Source of the DNA: Echinococcus granulosus
Taxonomy: Eukaryota > Platyhelminthes > Cestoda > Cyclophyllidea > Taeniidae
Assembly (NCBI RefSeq): GCF_000524195.1
Contig: NW_020170424.1
Span: 183,134 to 247,133, forward strand
Direction of reading: 5' to 3'
Length of the DNA stretch: 64,000 bases
Below the pieces are notes generated by a model. The model did no database searches. It worked only from the letters and a program-made list of their open reading frames with translations, and was not told where the DNA came from. Of this stretch, positions 50,823 through 64,000 are shown one piece after another; the first letter of the stretch is position 1, and every line of letters starts with the position of its first letter. Both the position numbers and the translations under genes were made by a program.

Positions 50823-50828
50823 AATAAA
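50823..50828 (+). promoter_or_regulatory. Possible poly(A) signal AATAAA
   Basis: Canonical AATAAA 355 bases after the stop of the candidate secreted-protein gene at 49930-50468. Plausible if that gene ends there. Confidence 0.25.
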
Positions 50829-51429
50829 TAGTATTTTAATTACGTTCTTTTTTGCTTAAAATGCACCAGCCCCTTGTAAGACATATTCCAAATTAATGCC
50901 AAGATTGAACAATCTGATACAGGAATTTTCATTTGTGTGATCTAAAGTGAAATGTGAAAAGTGTTTGTCACACGGGACTCATGCTGAAGCCATGGGACAA
51001 TCTTTTGACATCTACCTACTCAACTCATAACACCCAGTTTCAGTAGCAGGTAAAGCTGGCGGCTAGCTTTTGAACCTGGACGGTAACTCTATGTTTCCTC
51101 CAAATCCATTAAGCCCCATTGATAGCTGTTGATCAAAATGGTGTAGCTAGCTGTATTCCTTTAGAGCGGGGTCTCTTTGTTGATTAGACAGCACCACCAA
51201 CTTCCTTCCTTGTGTGTGTGTGTGTTGGCGGATGTTCATAGGGGGAAAGTGCCTTGCCAACCTAGCCCAACTTTGCTTCTGCTGTTGCTGATTCACGCAC
51301 GGGCATTTTGAGGTGGTTACATCTGTTTCTACTTCCAGCTCCTCATCTCATCGTTGTTACTGCATAAAGATGCTTCAGAAACTTCGCTTTGGGATTTCAG
51401 GATTACAGAACATTGGTGCCTGTGTTTTT

Positions 51430-52960
51430 GGCTAGAAATGCTTAGTCTAGTGGGTCAAGAGCCCTGGTCGTAGTCGTACCTCTAGCTAGTTGGGCATTCT
51501 GAACCACCACAATGATTACTTGTGATCACCTGTGATATTGAGCGTGAAGCTTCTTTTTGGTAATCAGTGTCTTGACTTTGTTCCATGTCCTAGTGCAATT
51601 CTATTCTAATCTAGGAGCAATAACTTCGTCAGCATTTTTAACTTACTTGAGCATGTCGTCTCCCCGTCAGAATGAGTTTTCGAAGGTAGCGTCAACTTTC
51701 AGGCCGCATTGTACACGATTGTTTCCTGAAAGGTCTTATTTCAAAGTGTTTTCTTGGATCCTGCGTTCTCTCTCTGCTCGATCGCCTCGTACCGAACTGC
51801 AGGCGGCAGCACGGGGCTTGGGCACCTGTTGAAATGGGTGAAAGGGGATTGAGGGAGTAAGGGCAGTCGTTCGTGCGGGCAACCGTCTGAGTGGCTTGTT
51901 GACAGCAGTATGTCCACTATTTAGCTATCCATTCAACGTTTTTGGTAGACATGGAAGAAACAGCACATGTACCGCAGCAGACAGCTTTTAAGCCGTAGTC
52001 TGTTTGCTCTCACGTCCCCGAGTCTTCAGCAATTGCGCACCTGCTAGACTGTCACTCATCCTGCCTTTTTTCAAGAAAAGGCACCTTATCGATGATGGCT
52101 TTTTGAAACACTAGACTGCAAGAGGATGTATTTGTGACCATTTTATCGATTTGAGGACTTTCTGCAATGTTAGGTCCACTGGTAGAATTAGCACTTCAAA
52201 TGGCACGCCTTGTTGGTTAGATGTCCATGCTTTGCCAAAAGAACTGTGCCGAAGAATGCAAAAAGAACTGATGGTAATGGCAAAGTGAGAGGAGTTATTA
52301 AGAGTCCATGATGATGTATCCTTGGAAAATCTGTGACAAGTTTAAAAACAGACAGAATGAAACGTCAGATTGGCAAGGCCTCCCACAGAGCAGCCTCTCT
52401 TCACTATCTGTCCTTCCAATTTGTGAATCCGCGTGGCATTAATGTCACATCAGTTAGGAACATTGCGAAAAAATAATCACTATGAGGAAGCCTTACCTAC
52501 AGGCCAAACTGTTATCCGAGTGACCCAGTCCCGCAGTTTAAAGTAGGTCAAAAGGTAATGGCTTAGGTCTGTAAAGAGCTCAATGTTTTGTTTTCATGGA
52601 TGACCGCACTCTCGCTCTGCGCCGCAATGATGATGGTGGTGATTCTGTTGTCCAGGGCAAACGTGGCCCAGGTGTTGACCTTCAAGAAGGCAGTACTAAA
52701 AGCAATTGGAAGTCGTAGGCTGTAATGCCTCGCCTTCCTGCCCTGTAGGAAGCTGCTTTGCCTTCATATGTAGAGGCGGGGGGTTGCTGTTGGCACTTCA
52801 AAGATGCAGAAATACTCAAAAGACAATGTGCTCCTCTCACAGTGTCTAGACCAATTTAAAATGCACGGCATTTGATAACTTAATCTGAAGGTAATGCGTT
52901 CCATTGTGATATCCCCTTTTCATACTGGGTTGTCATTGGTCAGCATTAGATTTATATAGA
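51430..52960 (+). repeat. Interspersed repeat family R6, copy B
   Basis: Inverted partner of 39590-41222, about 10 kb away. The left end is near CTAGAAATGCTTAGTCTAGT and the right end near TTGTCATTGGTCA. The 91-codon frame at 51557-51832 lies wholly inside it and is not treated as a gene. Confidence 0.75.
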
Positions 52961-54602
52961 AACACTCCGGAGACATCGACTTACTTTCACTCAAAAGCAA
53001 ATTGTTTGAAAGATGGTAATTTAGAAAAAAAAGCCCAGTTTTGTTATTAAAAAAATAGGCAAACCAAACAGGTTCAAGAATGGTATTGACTTCCATTTAC
53101 ACTTGTCACTTGCGAGTGCTTGGGGTTAAGGTAATCTGTTGACATATTTGGCGTTCTGAATGAGCACCTATGTAGAACGATCTCATCACTTTTAACTTGA
53201 ATTATTTGGGAAATAAATGACTCTTAGAAGTTTTGCTGTTTAGTGAAGGTCAAGCTATTTTCCGCATACAATGACTGCACAGCCAGGTCTTTGTAGCTTC
53301 GATTTGCCATAAGTGACTCCTCTCCCTCCCAGAATGAGCGTCATGTGACAGGATGACATTTATTTTCGTTACAATTTCGCAGCTTTGCCTTTTTGTCTGA
53401 GTAATTTTCCATCACCATCTTGCTAAATTGGTTCACGTCTTAAAAGAGGTCTCAGGCCCCGGAGCACATTACCGGCCACATCCTCGGTATCGCCAAATGA
53501 TAAATTTCATTAGTATTTGAAACTCTTATAAGTCACTTAATCCAAGTGACTAGCGTGGCCACGGTGTCAGCAAAGCTGATGCACCACAAGACACGGCTTG
53601 AGAGAGGGATAGACATGAACTGTAATGCTACCGTCAGTGCCTGTCATCGGTGAACTCCGTTCACATAATGGACAGTAGATAGCGTATGTCGTGGATATTT
53701 TGACTCATAAGAATTCAGTGCATTTCACTCCTCTAAATATGAATGTTTAGTTATTTCTCCTCCAGCAGTTATTAGTAATATTCCCCTTCTAAAAACACCA
53801 AGGTCAGGAGGCAACCTTTCCGTCTTTCCCTTTGATGTGGAGAGAATCCACTACGTTGCAGTCTTTTCTCCTGCCAGATTGCCACTCAACAAAAATTCAT
53901 GTGTATTTCAAGGAAGAATCAAATAAATTTAAACCAGAGATGAATTGGTCTTAAAGATAAGAGAATTTTTAGGCACCCATTACCGGCTCCACACTGTTGT
54001 GGGATCAAGCGTTGGTTCTCACGGGAGAATGGTGGACTATTCGCCGAATTGGATACACTTGGTCGCACATGAGATGATACTGTGATTCCCACTGGGCCAC
54101 CACTCGTCTACTCTTCCAAAAGTAGGCGAAAATATTACTCTTTCTCAGTAAGATTAAAGTGGATGGCAAGTTTTTTTGTGACCTTGCATCCATTTGGGCC
54201 ATCTCATTTGGGTCGTTTCTGTCTGTACTTTAGATAAACCAACAACTCAGTATTTGTAATTTGGTTGGATAATGTCTGCTGTCAAATGAACGCGTTGTGG
54301 CCCTTTGATGCTGGTTTTCTGCGATGAGATGGCTTGATGCCTCGTGTTTGGAGAGCAATTTTACGATCAGCGAACAGTTGGATGGCAAATAAACTTGTTT
54401 AGTTGACATACTTAATAGGTTCAAATGCTTGTGAGATACTTTACCGTGCTTTGCTTTCTATCTACCTTATATTGCCAAATGCGTCATGTCTGGGTGGTGA
54501 AGAAATCGACTTCGCTGTGATCCACTTCATCCCCCATTGATCATGATAGGCTAACCGCCCCTCTCCCTCTCTTTCCTGTCCCCATAAATGTTTAATTTTT
54601 AG
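52961..54602. other. No recognised gene
   Basis: No frame with domain signature or splice support was found. Sequence may be intronic. Confidence 0.4.
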
Positions 54603-57600
54603 TTACGCAAACGACATCCACATAGGAACGTTGGAAATTTCGCCCAAGTCAGAGGAATACATCAAGGTCAAGAGGCTAGGAGTGACTACTTTTCTATATA
54701 AATTTAGTCTCTCTTGGACAGGACACCTTCTGAGATTCGCCTGATCCAACTACAGGTAATAAAATAGCTTTAATTCGGGCGATAATTTTTGCACGTTTCT
54801 TTTTCTTTTTCATGTGGGTTATTTGGGTCCAACTTTTCCTTCAATTCAAGTCATTTGGTGAACTATCAGTTCCAGATGAGTTGATTGTGTGCTTAGGCTA
54901 TTAGCACTTGTGTAAAGACTTGGATACAGGGTAGATGGATGACCTCTCTAGACAACTCCAAATGTAAGGATGTGGAACTGTCTGTTAATTTTAAATGCTG
55001 AAAAAGAAACATTGCTCGACTTTTACATCGGCAGCTCTTAGAGAACGGCGTATGATGCCTTCCTTTAACGTCTGATGGTTGTTGGTCGGATCGACATGTG
55101 GTGCATCGGTTTTGCAGCTGTAAAGCTGTACTTTAGCATACCTGGCCAGGGCTATCAGTGTCTGCGTTTCCTCGTCATTAAGGGTTTGGCTAGAACTGTC
55201 TCACAATCAAACAAGGCAGCTGTGTTCGGTTTATTGTTATGAGGTAACTGCCATTTCCAGTGTGGTACATCTGCAGGGGTTAGTGTAATCACACGTACGA
55301 TGGGCATCGTCCAATAGCTCTCTGGGAAATGGGGTAGAGATTGGCACCCTTTTTACCTCTTTAGTTTGGGCTAACTAATATTTCTTGTTTTATGCACGAG
55401 TTCTTTGTTTTTGGGTATCTTATTTGTGGCTAAAAAGATATTTTCGTGGTAAGAGTGTGCTGCACGTGATCAGTGAAGAAACCACTTTTCGTTACGGCCT
55501 GCTCGAAAAAAGAGCTAAAGAAAGTGTGAACCGTGCTGGTCTTTCGCTCTACCATCTCCTCTAACTGTTACCTGTTTTCATCCTTTTTCAGCCCTGTAGT
55601 TTTTTTTCCTTTTTAGTCATTCTTATTCTTTTCCGCATAGAAATTTTGTCTCCAAGTTGGTATTAGTATTATTATTGTTTTCCCTGTCGTATCTGACCGT
55701 GATTGGTGACCACTATCAGCAATCACAGCTAAAAAAGACCATCCTGCCTGACCGACGTTTATTTCATATGATTAACTAAAAGGCTGGTTGAATAGAAGGT
55801 ATTAAGAAGAGCAAATATTGGGTTGTTTTATTATACAAGAATGAGAAAATTGGGCGTATTTTGTTACTGTGATCCGGTCCTTCACCCCCTCTCTTAAACT
55901 CTCGCTCCTGTGTCTCTACGTAAGCGCGCCATGGCAACTCAGCCCACGGTTGTTCAGTGTGAAAGTCACTTATTCTCTATCAAAAATGTGTCCCTTTTTG
56001 TAGCATTTGAAGAGGGCACGTTGGAGAAGTTACAGACTTGTTTTCTACCCCAGCCATTTGACTTTGATTGTCTGGGTGCAGAAGGTCTCGCATCTTGTAA
56101 ACCAGGCCTATCCGTTCTTTTGTAATACACCAAATTCAAATGCTCTCTCGGAAACGTCGAATCTGGTCTGGATTTTGAAGTCAACAGCGCAATAAATCTC
56201 TAGGTTAGGTGAATGCGTTATCCAACACTTACCAGGAGTGCAACTAAGACGTCTTTTCAACTCATTTTTTTCTATACTACTTCAATTACTTCCTTCCGTG
56301 TAGTAAATCCTACCATATGTCCCCTTTCCGTATGGAAAGGAATCAAGTTTTAACAAAATTACTTTTGTGATTGATGAAGAAACCCATTTTGCCACGATCC
56401 ATTAAAATAAAATGAGAAACAAGCCATGTTAGACACGGTAAACTAACCAATCTTGCTCTCCTCCCCACTCCCTTCTACCTATCTACCATCTTCCATCCTC
56501 TACGCTCTTCCCCACTTTTCTCATTACTTCGACCGGACAAAAGGCATTGCCGTGGCTTGTTAATACGTGGCATTGGTGTCACATCTGACCATGAACACTG
56601 AAAAAGGGGTGGACGGGTGAGAATAACCTCCATAAAATAGTGCCTCCGTGATTAGTGACAGGTAAAATGTATTCCTAGAAAGAAAACCTAGTGTTTTTTG
56701 TTCTCTGGTCTCGCAGGACTGTCTTTGTATGCACTTGTAAATCAGAATGCGTCTGGCTGATTCCACAATTGCTGCAGCTTAGTTTGGAATGTTCGAAGGG
56801 GCAAAGATTTATTAGCTAGAGTAGATGGCGTAGTGTTTCAGTGGTGCTTTACCAGATCTGTGTTTCCTTACACAATTATAAATTGACAGAGGAAGATGGA
56901 TTCTCTCGAAATCTAGAAGCCACACGAAGTACACCAAATTATCCAATAGGCCGGTTTCTTCCGAATCAGTCGATGAGGAGCTCCAACTGCCTAGTTGAAG
57001 TAGTGCAGTGAGGCAAAGCGATCAACTAGAATATGGAATCCAAAATCACAAAACCTTTTGTCATTTCTCTTCATGGGGAAAGTGATGCATTTTATTTAAG
57101 GGATGCACTCTAATGGAGGGAAATAGTCACTGTTCCTGTCACCTGGCCTAAAGGATGCTGATTTAACCCAGTTTTTATCTAAAATGCAAACATTTGGGGT
57201 TGCTCTCTCCTCTTTGGTCTAGTTATCTTCCCCCTTCCCATGTGGCAAGCTTCCGCTTGAGGCCTTTCGCTTCTCAGACAAGTTTATGGGTGACGGGCGA
57301 GACGAAGTTGAGATGCGAAACCATCGACAGGGTTAGTATGAAATGTTTGCATTGGTTATCTTGTACCAGGAGATGGTCAGCGTTTCCTCTTGGTTGTGGT
57401 AACTCGTTGAGGTCATTCCGATCGAAACTGAGGCGATTGCAAGTTATAAGGAGACACTATTGCACTGCAAAAGTGCAGTGGTGGAGAATTTCTGCTCTTC
57501 CAATATTGCATGATCCAAAGAGTCCGGCTAACCACATTTTAATAGGTAGATGCATTTTCCAAGGTCCCAGCTACGGAGTAAACAAACCCGTTGAATCCGC

Positions 57601-58346
57601 CGAAGTAATTTCTGTAGTACAGGGGTATTAATTTGCATTGACGAACTAAAGGTAACTAGATCAATTCTGTCTAATCGGCATTGCCAAACCACTGGGGAAC
57701 TACATGTAAAAGGAGGAACCAGCCAATTGACGGACCGATCCGCCATCTTACGGTATCGGTGGGATTTAATGAGGTAGTGGCATGGCAGCCCCTGAGGGGT
57801 TGTTACCCTCATGGGTGTAGAAAGTTCGGCCGATGACAATACTACTGTAGAAAAGATGTCTGAGCCGTTTATTCCAACAAAATGAGGAATTTTGTCAATT
57901 TTTATTGCCGAAGTTAACGTCTTACACTGGGCTATCTTGACAAGTCCATTCCCATCGTCAAATATGTGTGATGCTCAAATTTTCCACTTGCCTGAGCCTG
58001 CGCGTCACACATGTGAGACGTGTAAAATGCCCTCGTTGAACTGAGAATAATTCCTTCTTTGTTGTTTAAGTATTTGTTGAATTGGACAGTTCGGTAGTAC
58101 AACTTCCACTGTCATATTAGAGCGCTCGAGTCCCCTCCGAGTCCGTCCTATACTGAAGACGCAGGAAAGTTAGTTATTGCTGTAAAGTTGGTAACAATTT
58201 GCCCAGTGTTAACATCGTTTGCGCTTACCTCATTCTGGGTTGTAGCTGTAGATTTACTAGCTAGTTTTCCTTTGCGCTGCGATTACTCAACTCCACCATC
58301 TTCTGCCTCAGTGATGAAACAACTCACGTATGCTCAGGAGAAGTAA
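54603..58346 (+). CDS. Three phase-compatible candidate exons of an unidentified gene
   Basis: Exon-like segments are 54603-54666 (YANDIHIGTLEISPKSEEYI), 57223-57331 (LPLEAFRFSDKFMGDGRDEV) and 58312-58346 (MKQLTYAQEK then TAA). Each has an AG acceptor, the first two have GT donors (GTCAAG, GTTAGT), and phases join as 2 to 0, 0 to 1 and 1 to stop. Polar, acidic composition is coding-like. No protein family was recognised and no upstream exon with the required exit phase 2 was found; exon 3 or 4 of the gene at 49930 does not fit directly. The 145-codon frame at 57194-57631 overlaps the middle exon in another frame and is not favoured. The linkage is inferred from phase only. Confidence 0.25.
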
Positions 58347-61300
58347 ATTGAGGCACAAGTTTTCTCCTTTGCAACTTATCTCTTCACGTCTGCTTTCTAT
58401 TTTTCTTTTCTAAGAAATGAAAAGGAATATTGTTGATGAATAAGGATAGATTCAAACCGTAGTTTTGCCTTAAATTGCTAAAATAGGTCAAAAAAGGGGG
58501 AAATAAGACACTTTATCTCATCTCTACTGACAGACAGCATTGCATCGTCCCGAGACAGGATTTAACTCAACTAGGTCTTCTCACCTAGCGAAGACAATTT
58601 GAAGAATTCTAAATGGGATTAATTTCAGAGTGAATTGTCGCTTCTGAGGATGACCCTAATCAATCCACATCTCTAGAGAAGTGGATAGTTCTCGTGGCGC
58701 TGATGGTGGGAGAGGGTGAGTGGCTTCGTTTTTTTTTTCCTTTGGGTGGTAGCTAGTAATTAAGACTGATGGCCTTCTCGTCTTGGCAATTCGGGACACT
58801 TTTACCACTTTCCAGAAAAAGTAGCACCTCAGCTCCTTATGTTTTGTTCTTGTAAATATCAAAAGTCAATTTATTTAGAAAGGCTGAAATACGTCGTTGA
58901 TTAGCAATGTAGCAATGCTTTGTTTGTTTAGATCTTGACTTTGGTGACAGGCCATTTAGGGGTTCCGCTATTGTTTATTCGCAGGACGGCCTGACCTCCG
59001 CTCTATGTCATAGCCCCAGGTCCTGCTCTACGTCAATAAAACATATTCTACCTCAGTATTATTTCCTCTCGTCTTCATTGAAGTCTTGGGGCGGTGCAGT
59101 TATTGTTTACGAGAAGGATAAAAGCCTTCTCATCATACGCATTTGGCATTCCTTTTTTACATGAAAAGTCTGTGCCAGTTTACTGACCCCACATTGCTCA
59201 GAGCAGGATAGCGCTTCTCAATGCGAACACTCTTGGTGTCACGCATCTCACCTGGACGCTGTCAAAGCCGTAAAGAGGGACTGAGGGCCATTACACCCAC
59301 TCGTGTGACTGCTTCTCGACTAAGGCCTTGGGTCTCCGCTGTGACAGCTGAAGGCTATCACAGATTCGAAGACAACATTTAATGCGTACGAAATGCGATA
59401 AACTTGGGATGTACTTGCTTCTTCTGAAGAGACTTTTAAGTTGGATCAGAATTTTGTGACGAAGTGTCAAAAAGCGACAGCGGTGAGGGAACCAACTCTA
59501 GACACTCAGGGCCATGGGCATCAGAATTGTCGCTCTTCTCAATAATGACGCTTTAAAACCGACGGGTCAGGAGGCGGAATAGTGGTGGAGGATGGGACAC
59601 CTTAACCTTTTGGCTAGAAAGGTGCGAGGCATATTGTGGCATATATATTTGTACGCATTTGGCCACTGTCTCCCATGACTCATTTTCTGCTTCCGCTGAT
59701 CCTCGTTGGATAACCCGTTTTTCGTTGACTTATTCGATCCGGAATGGGTGGATTGATGCCGTGAGGGGAAATTTCCCTATAAGGAGAGACTTATAGTAAG
59801 AGAGGCATAGATTAAGGACCTCTCAGCACTCTATTTACCCTTTTCGCATTGTTCGTATTACTCAGTCATCTGTCTAGGTATTTGTTCGCGGGTAGTATGG
59901 GTGTTTTCAAGCCCTTCAAGTCTTACGTTACCTCTTATCACAAAATACGAAATTGGAGGTGGCTGCCAAAGCCCCTTACATGCGGTAATGATTAGACAAC
60001 GCAGTTGTTCTTTACATGGCTGGACCCTATTTACTGCCATCCCACCAATCGTGGTGTCCTGGGTCATCTCCGAGGCTCTTGTCTGTGCGAAAGAATGAGT
60101 TGGTGTTTCCGACTGGGTAGGAAGTCATGCCGCTAGAAAAGGGGGACAGGAACTGCAAAGGCTGAACAGTTAGTGTGATCAAGTGTACAATTGTGTGTCA
60201 TATTCTTGATTTTATTTTTCTGGTTTTTTGTGATTCTAAAAATGGTAAAAGAATCCCAAATAATCCATCATGATAGTGTTACCAAAGTCTAAACCGGTAG
60301 TATCGTAAAATTACCACTTTGTAAGAGACTGCTAAGTGGTTTTCACTTCTTTTCTGAATTTCAATTCAAGCCATTCTACAAGGTAATACTTCTGAGAGAG
60401 ATGAGTTGTGTCCTTTTTTCTCCGTAATACAAGTTAGTTTTTTACCTTGGAATATACCACTTATTTGTTTTACTTATCTGTACGGCTGATTTCAACTCTA
60501 AAGCGGTTAGCTACTTTAAATTATTCAAAGATGTAAACTGTAGTGCTTGGGGTCGTTGAGAATCGGTAGGGGTGATCGTCTAATACCATGCTACGAAGCG
60601 GCTGGTAAGCTAATACCCACGAACGAGACGTCGGGCTATTGAGGTGGGGTCATGACCCACAAAGACTGAAGTGTGCGTAGTTACAAGTATGTTTAAGTGA
60701 ACACCATTTCTATTGAACAATCCATTTGTCCTTTGATTAGATTTCCGGAATCACCGGCCGTTAATCTTTCACTTCAATCGCAACAATTCTTCCATAGGCT
60801 CCTAATCGACGCCGACATGTGGCAGCAAATATCACACCGCGAATTAGCACCATAGGGAGAATGCTGTCTTTCAATGATAGTAGACGCTTTGTGATCGGTG
60901 GCGATGTCTGACCGTCACATCTTTTATGTGATTTACTCTCCCCGGGAGGGATTGACTTGGAGATTTCACTGGAAGCAGGACAATGCTCTCCAAGAAGCAT
61001 GGCCCCTTTCGCCAATCCCTTTCTGCATCAATATTGACCTAAAGGAAGTATCAAGACGGGGGGTATTGCTTTCCCGATATATAAGATAAATCGTTATTTT
61101 AAATTATTTTGTGGAGTATGTTTCCTAGATTAACTTCGCATTCTTTATAATTGATGTTGAATTGTAAAGGTCTCGAAGGGTTGTTTAAGTCAAACCAGGA
61201 CTTTTGGGTTTGTCTAGGTAAAAAAGTAAACTGTGAGGTTTGAGAAGTAGATATATGCAGTCGGTTACAATTGCTGCAGCGTTCAGTGCTTGGAAAGCTT

Positions 61301-64000
61301 AAGCGTAGATGGATTTGTAAGCCCTGCGTAGCTGTCCTAGGAGAGCCCATTTCACTGCACCCACCGCTGATGTTCAATGTCGAATAATTGTGCAGATCGT
61401 TCTCGTGCAAGGTGTTTCGTCTCTTACCTATCACCTGTCCGGGAGAGCACATTCCACCTGGCAGCTTAATGCTTACAGGTATGACTGCTGAGGCTGCGGG
61501 CCGGGTCGAAGTCATCACTGCTGCACAGGCGTGCGTCTGGCTGTCGATGAGACACAGGCACCACCTCTGAGTGTGTCATTGCTGTGCCACAGTGAACTTT
61601 CAGTCGTCCCGTTACCTCCTCTTTATTAAGAGCGCGTGGACTGTTCGGTCAACGACACGTAAGCTGGCCAACTCCCCTTACGGGATACACTCAGGATTTA
61701 CTGCCCCGTTTGGCTCCTCAATGTGTGGAATTGAAGGCTCACTTTTGTCCTGACTATCCTCATTTATGAAATTAATGCTGACCAGCTGTTACTGGGTAAA
61801 GTTAAGTTCTATTTTGGATAATATGGCCGTCCGTGTAATTTTCCCTCAGTTAAGTATCTTTCCCAAATCGGTCTGCTGAATAAGAACGTCCGTCACAGAA
61901 GGCAATACGCTTTTGAACTCCCCTTTTTTAGTAATGTGATCACGAAACCAATCACCATCTTTCCCTTAACTTTATTTTTACGCTTCCGTTCACAAATTCT
62001 CTTTCTCACACTTTTCATCTCTTCTATGTGAGTGGTTTATGCGCTTTCCTCTATCTTTATTTTTTCTAAAAAGATGCAGAAAGAGCATCTCAACTCTCTC
62101 TTCCTCTTACATTTGTGTGGAACGAGAGAAGAAGGCAGAGCAAAAGGTGTTATTAATCATTCTGTAGGGTAGTATCCTGTAATGAAACGACGATTTGTTT
62201 CCGTTTGCACACAGAATGAACAGAGGAGAGAGGGAGAAAAGGCGAAAGTTGGCTTTTGGGTGCGTTCTCTCATCGCTCTTGATGCTGGCTATTCTTCCGA
62301 TCTCCCATTGTTGGAGGATACTCCTTCTCTACTGCTCTTTCGACTTTCGCTCAGATTGGATAGTAGTTTTCAGGTTTAAGAAAAGTCAATTCGTAGTCTG
62401 AGATGTGGAGGCTTTTTATTTCTGTCCGTTATCCTCAAATTGCGCGCCATCACTTCTTACCGACAAAAGCTCACTTCTCACCGATATATTCCCATGTAGC
62501 CTACGCGATTATTACTTGACGTCACTCTTCCCTCCGTGAAGGAGGTGATTTACTTCTTTAAGGTATTGGGTCAAAATCGGTTCGTGTCTCAGGGGTCATG
62601 ATCAATTTCGCTGTTGGTCTTAACCACAGATTAAATGACAGAAGCTTTTCCAGAATGTGGATTCTCGCCTTCCAATTTTGAAGACTACTTCATCCTCAGA
62701 CAACTAATCCTGCCTTGAAGATGACATTCTTCACTTGAGAGCTATCACTTTCTTCAGATCCCATAATTACGGGTAGGAAATAGTTGCTCGGAGTACCTCA
62801 GTGAGACTTGTGGATCTGTACGCTAATAACAACCAGGATTTGCCAATCAGCCGGAATAAAGTCTCTTCATCCTAATTGACATTGCAACTCCAGATCGCAT
62901 ATCGGCAATGCCTTTTGCTCGCAAGAGGAGGCAGAGGGAGACTGCCTGTTGCATTATTGTCTTCCTTATTCTCCTCATTCTCCTCCCAATGAAATTCATT
63001 ACTTTCTTCCATCTGTTGACTAATTGCATGGAAAAGAGAATATCGCCAATTGGAAAGCTAAGTTGGACTAAAAAGGGTGGTGGCCAGAGCCAAGTTTTGT
63101 TTTCCAGAATTTCTGAGAAAAAAAAGCCTTTTCAAAGGGGGGATCGGATCATCAACCTTGTGTCTTGCGTTGAAAGGCTTCCAGATTGTTATAATAGTTC
63201 TATTTTATGAGGCTTTCTGCAACTTGATGATAAGGAAAACCACTACGCAAACTACTTTGGCTGCCTTATGTCTTCAACAACTTTGCATTTTGAGCATTTT
63301 TAAGGCTTCTTTTCCAAACAGACAGCCTGTGAAATTGTAGTTGAACTGGTGATACTACTTATTGAGCGCTGGAGTAGGTTATCACTAGGCATTAAAAAGT
63401 TGGATGAACGGAAACTCTCTATTTATACATTAAGTTTGGCTTTTTTTAAAAAAAAAACACTGATTGCCACGTGAAATTGTGATTTGTTGACTAAATCTAG
63501 CGTAGGAGCGAATGGAGCTGACACCGCCCTCTCACACTGTCATTGTCACTAAACGTCTCGATTTTTATCATCTCATCACTTCGATGTGTTACACGATTTT
63601 GCGTTGTTTGAAAGTGAAGTTTCTGCATTGCAAAACCTCTAAAATTTGTCAAAATTCTTTTAATTTGGAACCCTTAGCCCGTATTTGAAGACGCTTGGTA
63701 ATAGTCGTCACTCGTGTACACGAGTATCTTATTTCTAGGCATGAATGGATCCTTGGTATTGGGATCAACACGTTAAGGGGAGCGAATCGGGCCCCTCCAA
63801 ACCACAAACGAAATGCTCCTTTTAGTGCTTTTACCGTTCAAAATGCATTCATCTCCATACCAAGAAAGCCCTGTCTAATTTCTTTCCCTTTCACTTCAAA
63901 CAATCTGCCGGTGACGCATGAATTCTTGCATCCGGTTGTTCTTGCTCGAGCAGGGTATTCTATCAAAGCGAATCCTTAAAGTAAAGTGGCGTTGAATTTT
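58347..64000. other. Right end: no firm gene; possible coding segments and repeat relics
   Basis: Relics noticed are a degenerate LTR terminus at 58541-58554 (TGCATCGTCCCGAG) and the short repeat at 59030-59105 shared with 25510-25600. Near 61478-61650 both strands are open over about 55 codons; the minus frame includes PDARLCSSDDFDPARS. Between 62195 and 63340 three plus-strand frames carry basic stretches next to hydrophobic runs (KRRKLAFGCVLSSLLMLAIL at 62195-62401; RKRRQRETACC then IIVFLILLILLP at 62908-63210; QIVIIVLFYEAFCN at 63077-63340), which could be pieces of a membrane protein. The 94-codon frame at 63695-63979 has no signature. Splice models could not be closed, so none is called. 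Confidence 0.35.

Noticed and set aside
51215..51230. Short (TG)n tract
   Set aside because: Too short and common to be informative.
55931..56125. 65-codon frame beginning MATQPTVV
   Set aside because: Coding-like composition, but no family, and its possible donor phase does not join the neighbouring candidate exons.
57194..57631. Longest frame of the right half, 145 codons
   Set aside because: No domain signature, mixed composition, and it runs through a better splice-supported exon candidate in another frame.

Overview
The window is eukaryotic. Its genes have many exons with GT-AG introns, two runs of exactly 100 N mark assembly gaps, and diverged interspersed repeats fill most of the space. 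Introns of about 41-90 bp sit beside introns of several kilobases, and the whole sequence is repeat-rich. This mixture suggests a flatworm (Platyhelminthes), possibly a large-genome tapeworm. That placement is inference, because no rRNA, mitochondrial or other marker gene is present.

Two genes can be read with high confidence. They stand head to head around 33.99-35.03 kb. On the minus strand (33987 down to about 23153) is a 17-exon CEP97 homologue, a centrosomal/ciliary protein with N-terminal leucine-rich repeats, a degenerate IQ motif and a coiled coil. On the plus strand (35031 to 42525) are eight exons of cystinosin (CTNS), the lysosomal cystine/proton symporter, with signal peptide, glycosylated luminal domain, both PQ loops and the expected acidic and lysine residues. 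Its last exon (final helix and tail) was not found. The start codons are 1.04 kb apart. That shared upstream region contains one assembly gap, which begins inside a sequence matching the end of an LTR retroelement.

Other coding evidence is weaker. A compact four-exon gene at 49930-50468 could encode an unrecognised 123-residue secreted protein. A fibronectin type III fragment with an in-frame stop lies at 46.2-46.5 kb between two copies of a duplicated sequence. Orphan exon-like segments lie at 2.70-2.87, 19.79-19.92, 20.30-20.60 and 54.6-58.3 kb.

The left 23 kb and most large introns are repeat remains: a 2-kb element with internal duplication (0-2.3 and 13.3-15.3 kb), a 0.75-kb family (16.3 and 28.3 kb), a family with a recurrent coding-like stretch (5.4, 10.7 and 27.4 kb), a 1.6-kb pair in opposite orientation (39.6-41.2 and 51.4-53.0 kb), and a probable Gypsy-type LTR element at 12.56-13.21 kb. 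No tRNA, rRNA or CRISPR array was seen. All repeat relationships were found by eye, so boundaries are approximate.
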